From NCBI RefSeq assembly GCF_002159845.1, contig NZ_NFJK01000021.1, forward strand, positions 1 through 59,132: DNA of 59,132 bases. The letters run 5' to 3'. This document shows, piece after piece, positions 1-7,796 of the stretch. A model generated the notes under the pieces. It did not search any database and was not told where the DNA came from. It saw only the letters and a list, made by a program, of their open reading frames with translations. Source of the DNA: Anaeromassilibacillus sp. An250. GTDB lineage: Bacteria; Bacillota; Clostridia; Oscillospirales; Acutalibacteraceae. Position 1 is the first letter of the stretch; the number at the start of each line of letters is the position of its first letter. The position numbers were made by a program, and so were the translations under genes.

Positions 1-1
1 A

Positions 2-1480
2 CTGCCGAAGGAACCGCAGCTGCTGACGGTACAGTGGAGCGGCAACGCATCCATGAGCGTCGAGGGCAATGCGGAGGAAATCATCTCCACAGATGCGATC
101 TATGGCGCAAAGGTGATGCCGGGCGAAGAGCTGACCTTCACCTTCACCCCGACGGACGGCGCGTTCTCCGGAGCGCAGCTCAACGGCGAGGACATCGAGT
201 TTGCAGCGGACGGCTGCACGTACACCTTCACGATGCCGGGCGAGAGCGCGACCCTGCGCTTCACGTTCACGAACGTGGATAAGACCATCCTGGGCATCGT
301 ATTGGAAGAGGCCAACGCGGTGCCGCAGGACGTGATCGACAGCCTGGTGCCGTCTGCTAAGGAATTCTTCGAGAATGCCCTGGCAAAGGCACAGGAAGTC
401 TATGACGATGCAGCCGCGACCGAAGCGGAAGTCAAAGAGGCGTGGAGCGACCTGCTGGATGCGATGCACCTCTTGGAATTCGAAGCGGGCGATAAGGAAA
501 CCCTGCTGCCGCTGATCAACATTGCAGAGCAGCTGAAAGACATGCTGGATCAGTTCAAGCCGGGCACGACCGAGGGCTTCGAGGAAGCGCTCAACGCGGC
601 GAAGGACGTCTATGCCGAGGAGAACCCGCTGAAGGCGGACGTAGACGAGGCATATGACAACTTGCAGGCAGCGATCGACAAGCTGGAAATGCGTGCGGAT
701 ATGTCCATCCTCCAGAACACGGTGGACGAGGCGAACGGCCTTGACCTGAACCTCTACATCGACGACGAAGCTATGGCGGCCTTCAAGACGGTGCTGGCAG
801 AGGCGGAAGAACTGCTCGCGAATGCGAATGCAGAGCAGGCCGACGTGGATGCGAAGGCAGTGGAGCTGTCCAATGCAATGGCAGCCCTGCGCAAGATCCC
901 GAACAAGGATGAGCTGAACAAGCTGATCGCCGAGATGGAGCAGAAGGATCTGGACGGCTACACCGACCGCAGCGTGGCAGCCTTTAAGGCGGCATTGAGC
1001 GTTGCGAAGACGGTTGCCGCGGATGCAAATGCAGACGAACAGGCGGTTGCAAAGGCATATACCAACCTGGAAGCTGCCGCGAATAACCTGGTCAAGGCGG
1101 AGAAGCCGAGCACGGGCAACAGCGGCAAGGGCAGCACGTCTGCCAATGCTGGCAACGCATATGGCGCAGCGGGCGTGGTATCCGCAGCGCAGGGCGTGAC
1201 CAGCCAGAAGGCGTATGTGGTTTCCGACACGACGGTCAACTTCAATCTGAAGAGAGGCAGCGCATACTGCTTCAAGATGACGGTAGTCAACGGCAACGCC
1301 ATGACGCCGAGCTTCACGGTCGGCAACGGCGATGTGCTGAAGACGCAGTTCGTGGCGAAGATCGGCAACGACTACTATTACAGAGTCTATGCCATCGGCA
1401 CGCCGGGCCAGAGCACGGGCGTTTACACTACCCTGCCGGGCCAGAACGCGGTCAAGCATTGCACGGTTACGATTGCGTAA
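2..1480 (+). CDS. C-terminal part of a large FIVAR-repeat surface protein (5' end outside window)
   Basis: The frame is open from base 2 to the TAA at 1478-1480, so the 5' end is missing. The visible ~492 residues begin with a beta-rich module of about 80 residues. Four helical FIVAR-type modules of about 65-70 residues follow, then a Ser/Gly/Asn-rich linker and a C-terminal module of about 85 residues rich in Tyr, Thr and Gly. FIVAR modules are known from extracellular carbohydrate-active enzymes and adhesins of Bacillota. I see no LPxTG motif and no C-terminal membrane segment, so the protein is probably secreted or held non-covalently (inference). The order beta module then FIVAR closely parallels the end of the gene starting at 53179, and the two edges join in frame. 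A strong terminator follows the stop codon. Confidence 0.85.
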   Translation: MPKEPQLLTVQWSGNASMSVEGNAEEIISTDAIYGAKVMPGEELTFTFTPTDGAFSGAQLNGEDIEFAADGCTYTFTMPGESATLRFTFTNVDKTILGIVLEEANAVPQDVIDSLVPSAKEFFENALAKAQEVYDDAAATEAEVKEAWSDLLDAMHLLEFEAGDKETLLPLINIAEQLKDMLDQFKPGTTEGFEEALNAAKDVYAEENPLKADVDEAYDNLQAAIDKLEMRADMSILQNTVDEANGLDLNLYIDDEAMAAFKTVLAEAEELLANANAEQADVDAKAVELSNAMAALRKIPNKDELNKLIAEMEQKDLDGYTDRSVAAFKAALSVAKTVAADANADEQAVAKAYTNLEAAANNLVKAEKPSTGNSGKGSTSANAGNAYGAAGVVSAAQGVTSQKAYVVSDTTVNFNLKRGSAYCFKMTVVNGNAMTPSFTVGNGDVLKTQFVAKIGNDYYYRVYAIGTPGQSTGVYTTLPGQNAVKHCTVTIA

Positions 1481-1531
1481 TCGTGGACGAGACATCGAAA
1501 TAAGAGGGAAGGCTTTTCCCTAATAAACAGC

Positions 1532-1575
1532 AAGGACCCAATCCTGAGAATCCTCAGGATTGGGTCCTTCTGTGT
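1532..1575 (+). terminator. Rho-independent terminator after the FIVAR protein gene
   Basis: A perfect 17-bp stem (1532-1548 paired with 1553-1569) closes a 4-base loop and is followed by a T-rich stretch. It lies 52 bases after the upstream stop codon. Confidence 0.9.
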
Positions 1576-1667
1576 TTTATTCGTCTATTTTTTGCATGTG
1601 GTGGGACTGCGATGGTTGCCTTTATGAAGATTCTTGCCTTGCTTCTGTAGGGCTTCCCCTATGGAGC

Positions 1668-1697
1668 AGAAAGCAAACTCTTTTCCGTTTGCTTTCT
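1668..1697. other. 11-bp inverted repeat, hairpin
   Basis: AGAAAGCAAAC at 1668-1678 is repeated in inverted form at 1687-1697 with an 8-base loop. It lies in the non-coding stretch 1481-1835, just before the mini-hairpin array. It could be a weak terminator for the leftward gene at 1836, or part of a repeat element that also includes the array. Confidence 0.6.
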
Positions 1698-1704
1698 TAG
1701 GGAA

Positions 1705-1803
1705 CGCCGTAGGCGAGAGAGGCACTTTGTGCCCGCCGTAGGCGCGAAAAGACGCTGTGCGTCCGCGTCCTGACCGGAGGTCCGCGAAAAGACGCCGCGC
1801 GTC
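1705..1803. repeat. Array of six triloop mini-hairpins
   Basis: Six short perfect inverted repeats, each with a 4-5 bp stem and a 3-base loop, follow one another: CGCC-gta-GGCG (1705-1715), GGCAC-ttt-GTGCC (1721-1733), CGCC-gta-GGCG (1734-1744), GACGC-tgt-GCGTC (1751-1763), GACC-gga-GGTC (1772-1782) and GACGC-cgc-GCGTC (1791-1803). Two of the spacers are CGAAAA. No ORF is evident. It resembles a dispersed non-coding repeat family, but I cannot name one. Confidence 0.7.
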
Positions 1804-1835
1804 CGTGTGCCTGCGAAGGATGCTTTGCAGATTGT

Positions 1836-2042
1836 TTAAGCTTCATCGGGATGGTATGCGATGATGTCCGCAATATCGCATTCTAAAATACAGCAGAGTG
1901 TGTCCAGCGTCTTGAGCGTAATGTTTCTACCGTGTTTCATCCGGTGCAGGGTGTTCGCAGAAAAACCGAAATTGTAAATGAGCTGGTATTCCGTGATGTT
2001 TTTTCGAAACAGGGTCTGATAAAAGGGCTCATAGCTGATCAT
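1836..2042 (-). CDS. Small XRE/Cro-like DNA-binding protein
   Basis: 68 residues from the ATG at 2042, which has AGAGG 8 bases upstream; a GTG four codons earlier would overlap that site. The central part (SANTLHRMKHGRNITLKTLDTLC) fits a Cro/CI helix-turn-helix with recognition helix, and the tail resembles the short HTH proteins common next to mobile elements in Clostridia. It probably binds the inverted repeat in the promoter region just upstream (2074-2111), so autoregulation is likely (inference). Its own target genes are unknown. Confidence 0.8.
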   Translation of the reverse strand: MISYEPFYQTLFRKNITEYQLIYNFGFSANTLHRMKHGRNITLKTLDTLCCILECDIADIIAYHPDEA

Positions 2043-2073
2043 AAAATGCACCTCTGCTAGACCCTATCCTACC

Positions 2074-2114
2074 ATACTCAATAGATTGACTATACCTAAT
2101 ATATTGAGTATAAT
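2074..2114 (+). promoter_or_regulatory. Operator-like inverted repeat overlapping a rightward promoter
   Basis: ATACTCAATA (2074-2083) and TATTGAGTAT (2102-2111) form a perfect 10-bp inverted repeat with an 18-base spacer. A rightward promoter TTGACT (2086-2091), 17 bases, TATAAT (2109-2114) lies within it. The motif GACTATAC also occurs at 2088 and 2129, with a variant AACTATAC near 2179. I expect the HTH protein encoded at 1836-2042 to bind here. What the rightward transcript would encode is unclear. Confidence 0.6.
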
Positions 2115-2502
2115 GAAGATAAATAGAGACTATACAACACGTTTTAAGTCGATTTTAATCACAGATAAAAAAATCGGAACTATACAGAACCGGGTTTTTC
2201 ATCAGGGGCTCAACCAGTTAGCAAACGAAGATGGTTAGAAGGCATGTATGGATGTACGGAACTTCTCTTACATATTTGCCTCTCAAAATATAAAACGAAA
2301 ACAACATAGCGCAGGAGGACGTTTCGCCAGAAAAAATTGCCCATGGGAAACGGGCTCCTAAAAAGGTGTGCCAAAAAGTAGTCTGTCCACTCCTTTATTT
2401 AAAATCCCCCAAAGCGTCCGCTCAAAAATGGAAATTGCTCCGGCCGTTTGTGCGGGATGAAAGGCTGATGAATGGAACCTCCCCTGCGGGCGTCTGTAAC
2501 CG
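2115..2502. other. Non-coding stretch without recognisable gene
   Basis: No ORF with a ribosome binding site and protein-like sequence was found. A leftward frame across 2358-2669 runs through the terminator of the neighbouring regulator gene and is not credible. Apart from the GACTATAC-like motifs near its start I see nothing here. Confidence 0.5.
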
Positions 2503-2573
2503 GAAAATAAAAAAGGCGTTTCATAGGCCCGTCCGTCCATCAACGCGGTCGAGTACCGTATGAAACAGCCTTT
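2503..2573 (-). terminator. Terminator of the leftward XRE gene
   Basis: Arms at 2512-2525 and 2559-2573 pair (AAGGCGTTTCATA against TATGAAACAGCCTT, one bulged base). Read leftward the stem is followed by an uninterrupted T-run. The loop is long (about 33 bases). It lies about 60 bases after the stop codon of the gene at 2632-2940. Confidence 0.6.
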
Positions 2574-2631
2574 GTTTCTATATACAATTTTTTGCTTTCT
2601 CATTTTTGGTGCAATTTCTGTTATTAGACCG

Positions 2632-2940
2632 TCATAGCTCCAGCCATTTTGCAAGTTGCAGGAGTACATGGGCCTGTTCCCCGTCGAGCTTCCGGACGGA
2701 AGCGATCAACTCCCGCTCATATGCAGAAGGATAGAGGACTTCCCGGTCTTCGTTAAAAAATTCCGGCAATGTTACCCCCAGTGCGTTGAGCAACCTTTCC
2801 AAAATCGCAACGGACGGTTGCGTGGACCCCTTCTCGATCGAATGAATATGGTTTTCCGATACACCCGTCTCTTTGGATAAGGCATAAACGCTCTTGCCTT
2901 TGCCTTCGCGTAGATTTTTGAAGCTTATGCCAATATCCAT
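2632..2940 (-). CDS. XRE-family transcriptional regulator
   Basis: 102 residues. Residues 6-60 form a typical Cro/CI-type helix-turn-helix domain (SVYALSKETGVSENHIHSIE, then KGSTQPSVAILERLLNALG). The C-terminal ~35 residues are helical and may mediate dimerisation. The ATG at 2940 is preceded by GGAGGCG. It is divergent from the XRE gene at 3088, with 147 bases between them that must hold both promoters. The role is unknown; such pairs often regulate stress or mobile-element genes. Confidence 0.85.
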   Translation of the reverse strand: MDIGISFKNLREGKGKSVYALSKETGVSENHIHSIEKGSTQPSVAILERLLNALGVTLPEFFNEDREVLYPSAYERELIASVRKLDGEQAHVLLQLAKWLEL

Positions 2941-3087
2941 TTTTCGCCTCCAAATGCATTTTATGATACTCTATTATTATAGTATGAAAGGGACCCAAAA
3001 TTAATACATATAGTGTTTAGGAAAATACAACTATATAGATGTGCTATTGAAGTGATTTTTCTTCACAAAAAATAAGGGGCGTTTATT

Positions 3088-3447
3088 ATGATGAATCTAA
3101 ATGAAGCACTTCGCATGTTGCGGCATCGCGCAGGATTGACCCAGAAACAGCTGGCCGATATGCTCGAACTGGACCGGTCCAGCTATACCTACTATGAAAC
3201 CGGAAAAAGTACCCCAACCGTCCCGGCGTTCAAACGGATTTCCGACCTCTACGGCGTCTCCATGGACACCATGATGGGCGAAAGCCAGGAATCCCTGGTG
3301 CGGGCGATGGATGCCTCGCATCGGATGAAGGTGCTGGAGGAGGGCGGCCCAAGGGTCCGAAGGATCCTCTTGCAGGCGCATGGATTGGAACGCGAGGAAA
3401 TGCGGGAGCTCGTTTGCGCGGTGCGGAATCTCTGGGAAAGCCGTTGA
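3088..3447 (+). CDS. XRE-family transcriptional regulator
   Basis: 119 residues. The N-terminal ~65 residues are a canonical XRE helix-turn-helix domain (LRHRAGLTQKQLADMLELDR, followed by a YETGKSTP turn). The C-terminal half is helical without a recognised domain. The start ATG follows AAGGGGCG. The gene is divergent from the XRE gene at 2632-2940 and ends 18 bases before the -35 box of the ychF promoter. It lies in the chromosome just outside the integrated element. Confidence 0.87.
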   Translation: MMNLNEALRMLRHRAGLTQKQLADMLELDRSSYTYYETGKSTPTVPAFKRISDLYGVSMDTMMGESQESLVRAMDASHRMKVLEEGGPRVRRILLQAHGLEREEMRELVCAVRNLWESR

Positions 3448-3465
3448 CACATGGGGGGGCGGGTG

Positions 3466-3494
3466 TTGCGCTTTGCCGGGAAAACAGATATAAT
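3466..3494 (+). promoter_or_regulatory. Native ychF promoter, now cut off from its gene
   Basis: TTGCGC (3466-3471), a 17-base spacer and TATAAT (3489-3494). A ribosome binding site (AGAAGGGG) and the original ATG of ychF follow at 3541-3560. The promoter now reads into the left end of the element instead of into ychF. A TTGACA at 3444 is 39 bases from the -10 box and is not its partner. Confidence 0.7.
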
Positions 3495-3557
3495 AATACC
3501 CACGGCAACCGGCGTTTGCGCCGGAAACGATTTCGATAAGAGAAGGGGTTCACATCC

Positions 3558-3605
3558 ATGAAGTTGGGAATTGTAATTTGCGTTCTGAATTTCAAAAATC
3601 TCTAA
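3558..3605 (+). pseudogene. ychF: Severed 5' end of ychF fused to element DNA
   Basis: The first codons read MKLGIV, exactly the start of YchF, with a good ribosome binding site. After the sixth codon the sequence changes to element DNA and gives a 15-residue peptide ending at TAA 3603-3605. The body of ychF continues 46.7 kb downstream behind an element-provided copy of the same codons. This is the left scar of the integration. Codons differ from the right copy only at synonymous positions (AAG/AAA, TTG/TTA, GGA/GGT, GTA/GTG). Confidence 0.85.
3570..3574 (+). other. Left attachment site core (attL)
   Basis: ATTGT is shared with 50271-50275. Upstream the sequence is chromosomal ychF; downstream it is element DNA. 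The inferred empty site joins 3574 to 50276 and would give an uninterrupted ychF. Confidence 0.7.
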
Positions 3606-3699
3606 TTCTCTATAAAACCTCGCAAAGCCGCATGGCTACTGGGTTTTTGCTAATCTGATAAGTATAAACCACCATATTGCCCCATATAGCTCCATGCGA

Positions 3700-3720
3700 A
3701 AATGGTGTAAAAATGGTGTA
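3700..3720 (+). repeat. Tandem AAATGGTGTA motif, left end
   Basis: Two copies of AAATGGTGTA separated by one base. The same 21-base arrangement occurs at 50183-50203 with a single difference. It is in direct orientation, 125 bases inside the left core site. It is the best candidate for the arm-type binding site of the element's integrase. The decamer CCCTTGAAAA is also shared by both ends (3731-3740 and 50229-50238). Confidence 0.7.
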
Positions 3721-3777
3721 GAGAGAAAATCCCTTGAAAAAAGCCAATGCAACTTTTTATGAGGATTAACACGATTT

Positions 3778-3807
3778 GGGGCCGATGCCTATTATGGCAC
3801 CGGCCCC
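3778..3807 (+). other. GC-rich hairpin near left end
   Basis: GGGGCCGATGCC (3778-3789) pairs with GGCACCGGCCCC (3796-3807) with one mismatch and a 6-base loop. No T-run follows, so it is a poor terminator. It lies 51 bases before the first gene of the element and could be a leader structure, or part of a transfer or replication origin (inference). Confidence 0.5.
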
Positions 3808-3858
3808 TGCTAATAAACCGGGAAATTTTCTCATTTCCCCTAATAAGGAGAGTCAACG

Positions 3859-4992
3859 ATGCCAGAATATCAACTTGAAATCAAACAAATCGTGGATTAC
3901 CCACGATGCCGGATCTACCGGCAATTTATACGAGCACTGATGGAAGACCGGAGCATTCGCGTAAGCGGCGGCTCCGGTCTTTTTTATTTTGTGGTGCTTT
4001 CCAGCTACGCCAACTTTCGCACTTCGTACCGGCGGTTGGATGGCATTAGCTATACTATTTACCCGGGCGAATGGATCTGCTGCTTATCTGAGATGCGCAG
4101 TTGGTTCCGGGTTCCCTTTCAAAAGCAGGTAATCTCCGTTTTGGATGAACTGCAAAAACAGCACCTCATTACTTATACCCTGCTGGGCCGGGGGAACATC
4201 GTCAAATTTCGGATTAAAGGCTGGCGCAAATACAACACTGTTTTAGATTATAATGCGCCCTGCCAGAAAGACAGCGGATTTTTCTTTCTGCCCATATCGG
4301 TGGCAACGGAGGTTGTCAGCACAGATCGATGCTCTGAGATGGACTGTCTGCTGGATCTGTGGATCAACACTATCTACAACGATGAGCAGGTACAGGGCTC
4401 AGATATAGGACCGGTGGTATATATGCGTAACGGCACCGGCAACCCATTGATTTCCTATTCTGAGCTTGCTGCCCGATGGGGTCTGTCAAAGGCTACTGTA
4501 GGACGCATGCTCAAACGCATGGAGAAAATGGGCTACATCTCGCTTGTTGCCTTCCCGGGGAATCGGGGCAGCGTTATTTATCTGCAAAACTATCTCTCCA
4601 CCATGTTCCAGATATCGGATGTGATGATAGACAAAGAAGAGGTCGCCATGTCTCTTAATATCAAAATCACCTTGCCGGAAGAGCAGCCAGACGATGCCGG
4701 CGCGGAGCAGAACAGCGGTTCAAAAACGGCTTTTCGCGTTTCAAAATCCGCAGTGGAAATTATCGCTCAAAAAGTGGGGGAAATCCTTACAGCACAGGGT
4801 TTTTCCTGCTTCTCATGTCCCAAAGTTCAGTATAAGTTATATCCATTATCCGACGACTGCAAGGGTGTATTGAGGGGTACTGCCTCAAGTCAGCGACTTT
4901 TTCTCTGCGTTTCATGTAAAGATACCGAGCTTTTCCACTTTGAGCTTAATTTGATGCTCATTTCTCAACATACAGGAGGATCAAAACGATGA
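3859..4992 (+). CDS. Winged-helix DNA-binding protein, replication- or regulation-related
   Basis: 377 residues, first gene of the element, preceded by TAAGGAG. Two winged-helix-like parts are visible: residues ~55-125 (a segment ending in ELQKQHLITYTLLGRGNIV) and residues ~190-260, where SYSELAARWGLSKATVGRML is a clear helix-turn-helix. The last ~100 residues have several Cys and no recognised motif. Its place at the leading end, overlapping by 4 bases with an ArpU-like regulator gene, suggests control of the transfer operon or replication of the excised form. I do not recognise a named family, so the function is open. Confidence 0.75.
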   Translation: MPEYQLEIKQIVDYPRCRIYRQFIRALMEDRSIRVSGGSGLFYFVVLSSYANFRTSYRRLDGISYTIYPGEWICCLSEMRSWFRVPFQKQVISVLDELQKQHLITYTLLGRGNIVKFRIKGWRKYNTVLDYNAPCQKDSGFFFLPISVATEVVSTDRCSEMDCLLDLWINTIYNDEQVQGSDIGPVVYMRNGTGNPLISYSELAARWGLSKATVGRMLKRMEKMGYISLVAFPGNRGSVIYLQNYLSTMFQISDVMIDKEEVAMSLNIKITLPEEQPDDAGAEQNSGSKTAFRVSKSAVEIIAQKVGEILTAQGFSCFSCPKVQYKLYPLSDDCKGVLRGTASSQRLFLCVSCKDTELFHFELNLMLISQHTGGSKR

Positions 4993-5528
4993 AAAAGAAG
5001 AACCAGGAATATGATGTCACTCAAAACCCGCTGTACCACGACACATGGAAGCTGCTGAGAAAATACCGTGATGTGGTCTGGTCGCTGGAGCTTTCGGTGC
5101 AGCAGGTTCGCAGTAAATTCCAGATTGAATATGGCAGCAGCATTGAGGATTTTTTGGAGTCCATCTACCTTGCCGGGGCAGATCTGTCCGGCAGTGAGAT
5201 CGAGCACCATGCCCGCTGCATTGAGCGAAGCCACGAAATGCTCAAACTGATGGAAGCTGCGTTGGAGCTGCTGCGTGCCAAACACAAAAACGGCGAGAGT
5301 TATTACTGGATTTTATATTACTCTTTTCTTTCCCCGCAGCAGATGCGGAATGTGGAAGAAATCATTGAGAAACTGCGCCCCCACATTCGGGATATCAGCT
5401 ATCGTACCTACTACCGCCGCCGAAAAGAGGCCATTGACGCCTTCAGTTCAATCCTTTGGGGGTATACCTCCGCAGATAGTTTCAAGATTTTGGAACAATT
5501 TTACCCAGACAAAGAAATTGGCATGTGA
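4989..5528 (+). CDS. ArpU/sigma-like transcriptional regulator
   Basis: 179 residues, starting in an ATGA overlap with the preceding gene (translational coupling likely). Residues ~110-170 match the C-terminal part of ArpU/RinA-like phage late regulators and sigma region 4: a helix pair followed by DISYRTYYRRRKEAIDAFSS. The N-terminal part is helical. Such proteins activate long late operons in phages and mobile elements, so it may activate the transfer genes starting at 5734 (inference). Two terminator hairpins follow the gene. Confidence 0.7.
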   Translation: MKKKNQEYDVTQNPLYHDTWKLLRKYRDVVWSLELSVQQVRSKFQIEYGSSIEDFLESIYLAGADLSGSEIEHHARCIERSHEMLKLMEAALELLRAKHKNGESYYWILYYSFLSPQQMRNVEEIIEKLRPHIRDISYRTYYRRRKEAIDAFSSILWGYTSADSFKILEQFYPDKEIGM

Positions 5529-5629
5529 ATGGCACTAAATCGGCAGAGCTTTGCTATTTCGCCGTAAATCATGATGTGCTACAATGGATATGCTCAATAT
5601 TGTGCAAAAATCGAAAAGGACAGTAGGAT

Positions 5630-5693
5630 GCACCTTCATTCGGGGGTGCTTTTTTGCTGCTTAAACGGCGTCCGATAGATTTGGACGCCGTTT
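5630..5693 (+). terminator. Two successive terminator hairpins ahead of the transfer operon
   Basis: The first is GCACC (5630-5634) with GGTGC (5645-5649) followed by six or more T. The second is a perfect 11-bp stem AAACGGCGTCC (5663-5673) with its complement at 5683-5693, followed by a T/C-rich stretch. They lie between the regulator genes and the first T4SS gene. They could end the regulator transcript or act as attenuators for the transfer genes. Confidence 0.75.
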
Positions 5694-5733
5694 CCTTTTC
5701 CGCCTGCAAATCAAAATTAGGAGGTATTTCGCA

Positions 5734-6111
5734 TTGAAAAAGCTGAGGCAATTTTCTCACAAATCGGTTTCACCCGCCTGGGGCCGGCTCCTCTACACCC
5801 TGTTTTTGGTAATGACCCTTTCGATGGTCTTTGTCCAACCGGCTTTTGCAGCCGATACGATCTGGAGCAAGGCGTCTGAGATTATGCAGGATGTCTACAA
5901 CCAGATCCTGCTCATTTCCACCATCGCAGCCATTGTGACCGCTTCAGTTGCGCTGTTGCTCATGAACTTTTCCCGCAGCGGCCGCACTGTAGACGAGAGC
6001 CGGGCCTGGCTCAAGAGAATTATTATAACTTGGGCAATTCTGAACAGCCTGGGTTTCATCATGTCGTATGTCGTCCCCTTCTTTGAGGGTGGCAAGTGGG
6101 TCGCATCATGA
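5734..6111 (+). CDS. VirB2/TrbC-like T4SS pilin candidate
   Basis: 125 residues from a TTG with AGGAGG 9 bases upstream. A long N-terminal signal (residues ~1-39) ends in an AFA-type cleavage site. The mature part has two membrane segments (residues ~58-78 and ~93-115) separated by a short basic loop, the layout of VirB2/TrbC pilins. It is the first gene of the conjugation block and is followed by a VirB6-like gene, which supports the call. There is no clear sequence hallmark beyond topology, so a general small T4SS membrane subunit is an alternative. Confidence 0.65.
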   Translation: MKKLRQFSHKSVSPAWGRLLYTLFLVMTLSMVFVQPAFAADTIWSKASEIMQDVYNQILLISTIAAIVTASVALLLMNFSRSGRTVDESRAWLKRIIITWAILNSLGFIMSYVVPFFEGGKWVAS

Positions 6112-6147
6112 CCTGATTTATAGCCCGCTGACGGAAGGAGTGATGAT

Positions 6148-6858
6148 GTGGGTATTTTAGATGGAATTGTAGCTTGGATCGCAGAACAGGTGATGAATGG
6201 CCTTGATTTGATTACCACATCTGTCTTGGGCGCCTTGGGCTGCGATATGTCGGTGTTTCTCCGCTATTTCCCCGCAGCAGAGACCATGTACCAGGTCTTC
6301 GTGGCTCTGGGAGTCGGCCTTATCCTGCTCAACTGGGTGTGGCAGCTTTTCAAAAATTATGGACTGGGCATCGGGCTGGAGGCCGAAGATCCTCTGAAAC
6401 TTTCCATCCGTTCGGTTCTGTTCCTTATGCTGGTACTGTTTGCCGATGAAATTGTAGCAATGATTATGACGATAGGCGGTACGCCCTATCAGTGGATTAT
6501 AACCTCGGAGCTTCCGCCTCTTAATTTTGCGGACTTCAATTCAGTAGTCATTACCATCCTGGGTGTATGCGCCAGCGGCTCTGTTGCAATTATTGCATTG
6601 ATCCTGCTGCTCATTTTGGCATGGAACTATATCAAACTGTTGTTTGAGGCGGCGGAACGGTATGTTTTACTGGGTGTACTGGTCTATACGGCGCCGGTCG
6701 CCTTTGCAATGGGATCTTCCCAGACCACCTCCAACATCTTCAAGTCATGGTGCAGGATGTTCGGAGGACAGGTTTTTCTTCTTCTAATGAACGCATGGTG
6801 TCTGCGGCTATTTGTAAGTATGGTAGGCGCGTTTATTTCCAATCCATTATCTTTGTAA
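6148..6858 (+). CDS. VirB6/TrbL-like polytopic T4SS membrane protein
   Basis: 236 residues from a GTG with GGAAGGAG 7 bases upstream; nearby ATGs are in another frame. Five to six hydrophobic segments are visible, with a conserved-looking central part (SIRSVLFLMLVLFADEI) and a C-terminal region with FEAAERYVLLGVLVYTAP, typical of the VirB6/TrbL family that forms the inner-membrane channel. The gene order after a VirB2-like gene and before VirB4 supports this. Confidence 0.75.
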   Translation: MGILDGIVAWIAEQVMNGLDLITTSVLGALGCDMSVFLRYFPAAETMYQVFVALGVGLILLNWVWQLFKNYGLGIGLEAEDPLKLSIRSVLFLMLVLFADEIVAMIMTIGGTPYQWIITSELPPLNFADFNSVVITILGVCASGSVAIIALILLLILAWNYIKLLFEAAERYVLLGVLVYTAPVAFAMGSSQTTSNIFKSWCRMFGGQVFLLLMNAWCLRLFVSMVGAFISNPLSL

Positions 6859-6872
6859 AGGAGGCCGATTCC

Positions 6873-7796
6873 ATGAAAAAGCATCGAAAACTTCTCATGC
6901 TGCTTGTCCTGTCGGTCATCTTCGTCTGCCTGTTTGCTACGCCGGCTTTTGCCATAACAGAGAGCGAGGTTCAGACGCAGGTGGATAGTGCAGGACGAGA
7001 GGCAGTTACTGGAAATCTGTTTATCTGGTTTCTGTGCGCCATTGCATTTCTCAAAGTATCCCAAAAAATCGACAGCTTTATGAGCAGTCTGGGGATCAAT
7101 GTCGGTCACACCGGCGGCTCCATGATGGCTGAAGCCATTATTGCGGCCAAAAGCCTCGGTGCGGTCAAAGGAGCGGTCAGCGGTTTCCGGAGTGGCGGCC
7201 ATACCCCATCAGGCGGTAAAAGCACCGGCACAGCGGTCGCTGCCGGTTTCATGTCAGGCGGTTTGGCCGGAGTTGTCAGCCGTCACTTTACCAGCGGCGC
7301 CGTCAAAAATGCAACTGGTGTTTCCGGCGGCGGTCTGGGTGGGATGCGCTTTGCTTCGTCGGTCAGTAAAGGCGGCGATTTTGCCAACCGCGTTATCGGC
7401 TCAGTGGCAAGGGGTAGTATCAGCACGATGGGGAGCATGACGGGTGCCAATGCAGAAGCTGCCCTGCTCTCCTACATGGGTTATGCCGGTATGGACGGCG
7501 AGGACATTCCGCATTACTCTGGTGTAGAGATCGGCGGCGGCCGCATCATGGGGACAGAAACGACAACTGATTACCCCAACGGCATCGCCTTTGGAATGTA
7601 TAGCACAGAGCAGTACACCGCACCAAAGGGGGATTATACCACAGTCACCGCCGTAGACGGTTCCCAGTGGTACAAGCAGTATGCTGTTGATACCGTTGAA
7701 AAAACTCCCTATATGGCCCCGGATGGCTCGATTGCCTACAATGAGGCGATTACCAAGCGGTTGCCTGATCCACCCCGCAGAAAGGATAAAATCTGA
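6873..7796 (+). CDS. Secreted/membrane conjugation protein with Gly/Ser-rich region
   Basis: 307 residues from the ATG at 6873, which has AAAGGAGG 8 bases upstream; the longer upstream reading frame overlaps the preceding gene and lacks a ribosome site. A signal peptide (residues ~1-27, ending TPAFA) is followed by a membrane segment (~48-65), then a long Gly/Ser/Ala-rich region (~75-220) and a less biased C-terminal part. I do not recognise a family, but an equivalent protein between VirB6 and the cell-wall hydrolase is common in T4SS of Gram-positive elements. It overlaps the next gene by one base. Confidence 0.75.
   Translation: MKKHRKLLMLLVLSVIFVCLFATPAFAITESEVQTQVDSAGREAVTGNLFIWFLCAIAFLKVSQKIDSFMSSLGINVGHTGGSMMAEAIIAAKSLGAVKGAVSGFRSGGHTPSGGKSTGTAVAAGFMSGGLAGVVSRHFTSGAVKNATGVSGGGLGGMRFASSVSKGGDFANRVIGSVARGSISTMGSMTGANAEAALLSYMGYAGMDGEDIPHYSGVEIGGGRIMGTETTTDYPNGIAFGMYSTEQYTAPKGDYTTVTAVDGSQWYKQYAVDTVEKTPYMAPDGSIAYNEAITKRLPDPPRRKDKI

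Noticed and set aside
1705-1803. CRISPR or tRNA-like structure
   Set aside because: The hairpins are tiny and unequal, with no direct repeat/spacer order and no cloverleaf.
2358-2669. Leftward 103-residue frame
   Set aside because: It has no ribosome site, overlaps the start side of no operon and runs through the terminator of the XRE gene; composition is not protein-like.
3444-3449. Perfect TTGACA as -35 box of the ychF promoter
   Set aside because: The distance to TATAAT at 3489 is 39 bases; TTGCGC at 3466 with a 17-base spacer is the better partner.
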